Shown one piece after another: positions 5,877 to 7,034 of a stretch of DNA of 7,034 nucleotides. The stretch is from Candidatus Omnitrophota bacterium (lineage in GTDB: Bacteria > Omnitrophota > Gorgyraeia > Zapsychrales > Zapsychraceae): contig JAGOSC010000088.1 in NCBI GenBank assembly GCA_018062515.1, positions 1 through 7,034 on the forward strand. Reading direction: 5' to 3'. Numbering within the stretch: the stretch's first letter is position 1; each line of letters opens with the position of its first letter. The position numbers and the translations under genes are program-made. A model generated the notes under the pieces. It saw only the letters and a program-made list of their open reading frames with translations, had not been told where the DNA came from and made no database searches.

Positions 5877-5904
5877 AAAAAACTCCGTTGTTGACGGAGT
5901 TTTT
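5877..5904 (-). terminator. Intrinsic terminator, probably bidirectional
   Basis: ACTCCGT (5882-5888) pairs with ACGGAGT (5894-5900) around the 5-base loop TGTTG. The stem extends into A:T pairs on both sides. On the minus strand the hairpin is followed by a TTTTT-A-TTTTT tract, which suits the end of the repeat-protein gene about 120 bases upstream. On the plus strand a TTTTT run also follows, so it can work both ways. It separates that gene from the kinase operon. Confidence 0.85.
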
Positions 5905-6024
5905 AGTTTTCTAGAGAAGTAAATGAAGTTAAAAAAAGGCCAAAACGGTTTACAAGTCAAATAATACGTAAAAAGCGCTCTCTTTTGTCGAGGAAATGCT
6001 TTTGTATTTTAAAAATAGCCATTT

Positions 6025-7034
6025 TTATTCAGGCCCAATAACTCCCGGCTTAAACCGAATCGCTTCAAAATCTTGACCATGCACGTTGTTTGACAGCCAT
6101 ATTGGTCCATAACCATAAGGTGGAACTGATAGCCCGTTTGCTGTAAAAACATAACGTAATAAGCTTGGGCGAATATAATAATTCGCCGATCCTTCCAGAT
6201 AAGATGATGTGTATTTGCCGTCAGCATCCGTAATCAAAGTTTCAATGACTAGTCCGTATTTTATAATACCGACTCTGACGCCCGGCTTGGGGACCAGCGT
6301 GCTGCCGATCCTTTCTTTAATAAATCCGTTCATTTGAAATTCTGTTTGAACGGCGTCAATATCCAAATAGGATGTTGAAACATAAGCTGGCTGTATTGGG
6401 CCGATTCCCTCGGGAGCAATAGGTTGCCCATAATAGGTAAAGATGTAATGCGGTAAACTATCAGGTATCAGATAATGATCCGCCAACGCTTCCAGATAAG
6501 ATGTTAAATAAAGACCCTGAGCATTGGTGGTTACAGTTTCAATGACCTGGCCATTTTTTATGACCGAAATGTTCACGCCCGGCTTGGGCACACGCACGCC
6601 ATTCACGACTTCTTCCACGTGTCCTCTAACCTGGTATTCATTTTGCAGGGTTTCGAAATTTGTAAGTTGACCTTGAATTTGGGATGGTTTAATCGGCCCA
6701 TACCCACCGGGTGGAACACCGACCCCGTTAATGGAAAATATATAATGCTGTAAGTTCGGAAGTAAATAATGATCCGCCATTCCCTCCAGAGGTGATGTCA
6801 AATAAAAACCTTGATCATCCGTGGTGACTGTTTCAATTACCAGCCCATTTTTTATGACAGCGACATTCACACCTGGTTTCGGATATAGCTGACCGCCGAT
6901 CCATTCCTTAACATATCCGCTGAGTGGAGCCTCATTTAGCGGCGAAATGGCAATAAAATCTATATTTTGATTGTGCGGGAGAAAAGGACCAAATCCTTGA
7001 GTACGAACAAACTGACCATTATAGGTAAAGACAA
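6025..7034 (-). CDS. Tandem-repeat protein with carboxypeptidase-regulatory/SdrD-B-like domains, N-terminus outside the window
   Basis: The frame is open from the right edge to TAA at 6025-6027, giving 335 visible C-terminal residues. No true start is visible: the GTG at 6870 is an internal valine of a repeat. The visible part is three full repeats of 98-100 residues and the end of a fourth. Each has a G-x-V/I strand, PKPGV-x-V, I-K-x-G-x-V-I-E-T-x-x-T, a D/N-x-x-G-x-Y turn, Y/H-Y-x-x-P, Y-x-F, G-Y/F/I-GP and an F/I-x-A/T-x closing strand. This is the layout of carboxypeptidase-regulatory or Cna-B/SdrD-B-like beta-sandwich domains, which usually form stalks or binding modules on exported or surface proteins. 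The protein stops right after the last repeat at GVIGPE, with no sorting signal, cysteine or membrane anchor. Secretion is inferred, since the N-terminus is not visible. Confidence 0.85.
   Translation of the reverse strand, partial: VFTYNGQFVRTQGFGPFLPHNQNIDFIAISPLNEAPLSGYVKEWIGGQLYPKPGVNVAVIKNGLVIETVTTDDQGFYLTSPLEGMADHYLLPNLQHYIFSINGVGVPPGGYGPIKPSQIQGQLTNFETLQNEYQVRGHVEEVVNGVRVPKPGVNISVIKNGQVIETVTTNAQGLYLTSYLEALADHYLIPDSLPHYIFTYYGQPIAPEGIGPIQPAYVSTSYLDIDAVQTEFQMNGFIKERIGSTLVPKPGVRVGIIKYGLVIETLITDADGKYTSSYLEGSANYYIRPSLLRYVFTANGLSVPPYGYGPIWLSNNVHGQDFEAIRFKPGVIGPE
6028..6327 (-). repeat. Repeat 3 (terminal), 100 residues
   Basis: Landmarks are VPKPGVRVGIIKYG, TDADGKYTSS, RYVFTANG and YGYGPI, then QDFEAIRF and the short tail KPGVIGPE. 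It is more diverged than repeats 1 and 2, as end repeats often are. Confidence 0.8.
6328..6624 (-). repeat. Repeat 2, 99 residues
   Basis: Landmarks are VPKPGVNISVIKNG, TTNAQGLYLTS, ADHYLIP, HYIFTYYG and EGIGPI. The PKPGV valine is 98 codons from that of repeat 1 and 99 codons from that of repeat 3. Confidence 0.8.
6625..6918 (-). repeat. Repeat 1, 98 residues
   Basis: Landmarks are YPKPGVNVAVIKNG, TTDDQGFYLTS, the aromatic stretch HYIFSING, and GGYGPI. It is closest to repeat 2 in its first half, where IKNG-x-VIETVTT is shared. Confidence 0.8.
6919..7034 (-). repeat. Repeat 0 (partial) of the tandem-repeat protein
   Basis: This is the C-terminal end of a repeat. It has VFTYNG, then GFGPF and IDFIAI, matching the ends of the three complete repeats, and shows that more repeats lie outside the window. 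Confidence 0.75.

Larger units (their letters stand above)
5692..6024. other. Non-coding gap between kinase operon and repeat-protein gene
   Basis: I see no gene here on either strand. The gap holds a possible kinase promoter near 5727-5732, an AT-rich stretch, a short TTGGG-GTGT-CCCAA hairpin around 5814-5827, and the strong terminator at 5877-5904. The promoter modules found on the left side of the window do not recur here. Confidence 0.7.

Noticed and set aside
6009..6227. 72-codon minus-strand ORF inside the repeat-protein gene
   Set aside because: It lies wholly in another frame of a gene with strong repeat-level conservation, and it has no ribosome site or family pattern.
6868..6870. 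GTG at 6870 as the start of the repeat protein
   Set aside because: The frame stays open and the repeat pattern continues upstream to the window edge. This GTG encodes the conserved valine of PKPGV.

Overview
All genes I can support lie on the minus strand, so the window reads from right to left. It is protein-coding, with moderately AT-rich genes and very AT-rich spacers. A lipobox-bearing entericidin-like peptide, exported proteins and strong AGGAGG-type ribosome sites point to a didermic (Gram-negative) bacterium. Nothing here fixes the phylum. The gene style and the exported repeat protein would fit an uncultivated lineage such as Omnitrophota or a deltaproteobacteria-like group, but that is a guess. 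No rRNA, tRNA, CRISPR array, complete insertion sequence or phage gene was seen.

Right edge (6025-7034): the C-terminal 335 residues of a larger, probably exported protein. It is built from tandem repeats of about 98 residues that resemble carboxypeptidase-regulatory/SdrD-B-like beta-sandwich domains. A strong hairpin terminator at 5877-5904 ends it.

Centre (1899-5691): a compact unit read leftwards. It comprises a soluble PAS histidine kinase, a NarL/LuxR-type response regulator whose start overlaps the kinase end by 14 bases, a P1B-type metal ATPase 6 bases further on, and a 54-codon unknown ORF 21 bases after that. The layout implies a two-component system that is co-expressed with, and may regulate, a metal efflux or uptake pump.

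Left (1-1840): two short transcription units, each behind a near-identical promoter module. Module 2 (1778-1851) precedes an entericidin-like lipoprotein and a DUF1328/YtjA-like membrane peptide. Module 1 (1122-1193) precedes an exported MORN-like/PsbP-like protein and a His-rich partial protein. The modules align without gaps over 63 bases (47 identities by hand count), and each carries a perfect 8-2-8 dyad with the core AGGTAG-N2-CTACCT. In one copy the outermost pair is G:C and in the other A:T, so the symmetry is kept although the bases differ. This looks like a small envelope-stress regulon under one DNA-binding regulator. The neighbouring NarL-type response regulator is an attractive but unproven candidate. 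The paired module is the most interesting signal in the window.
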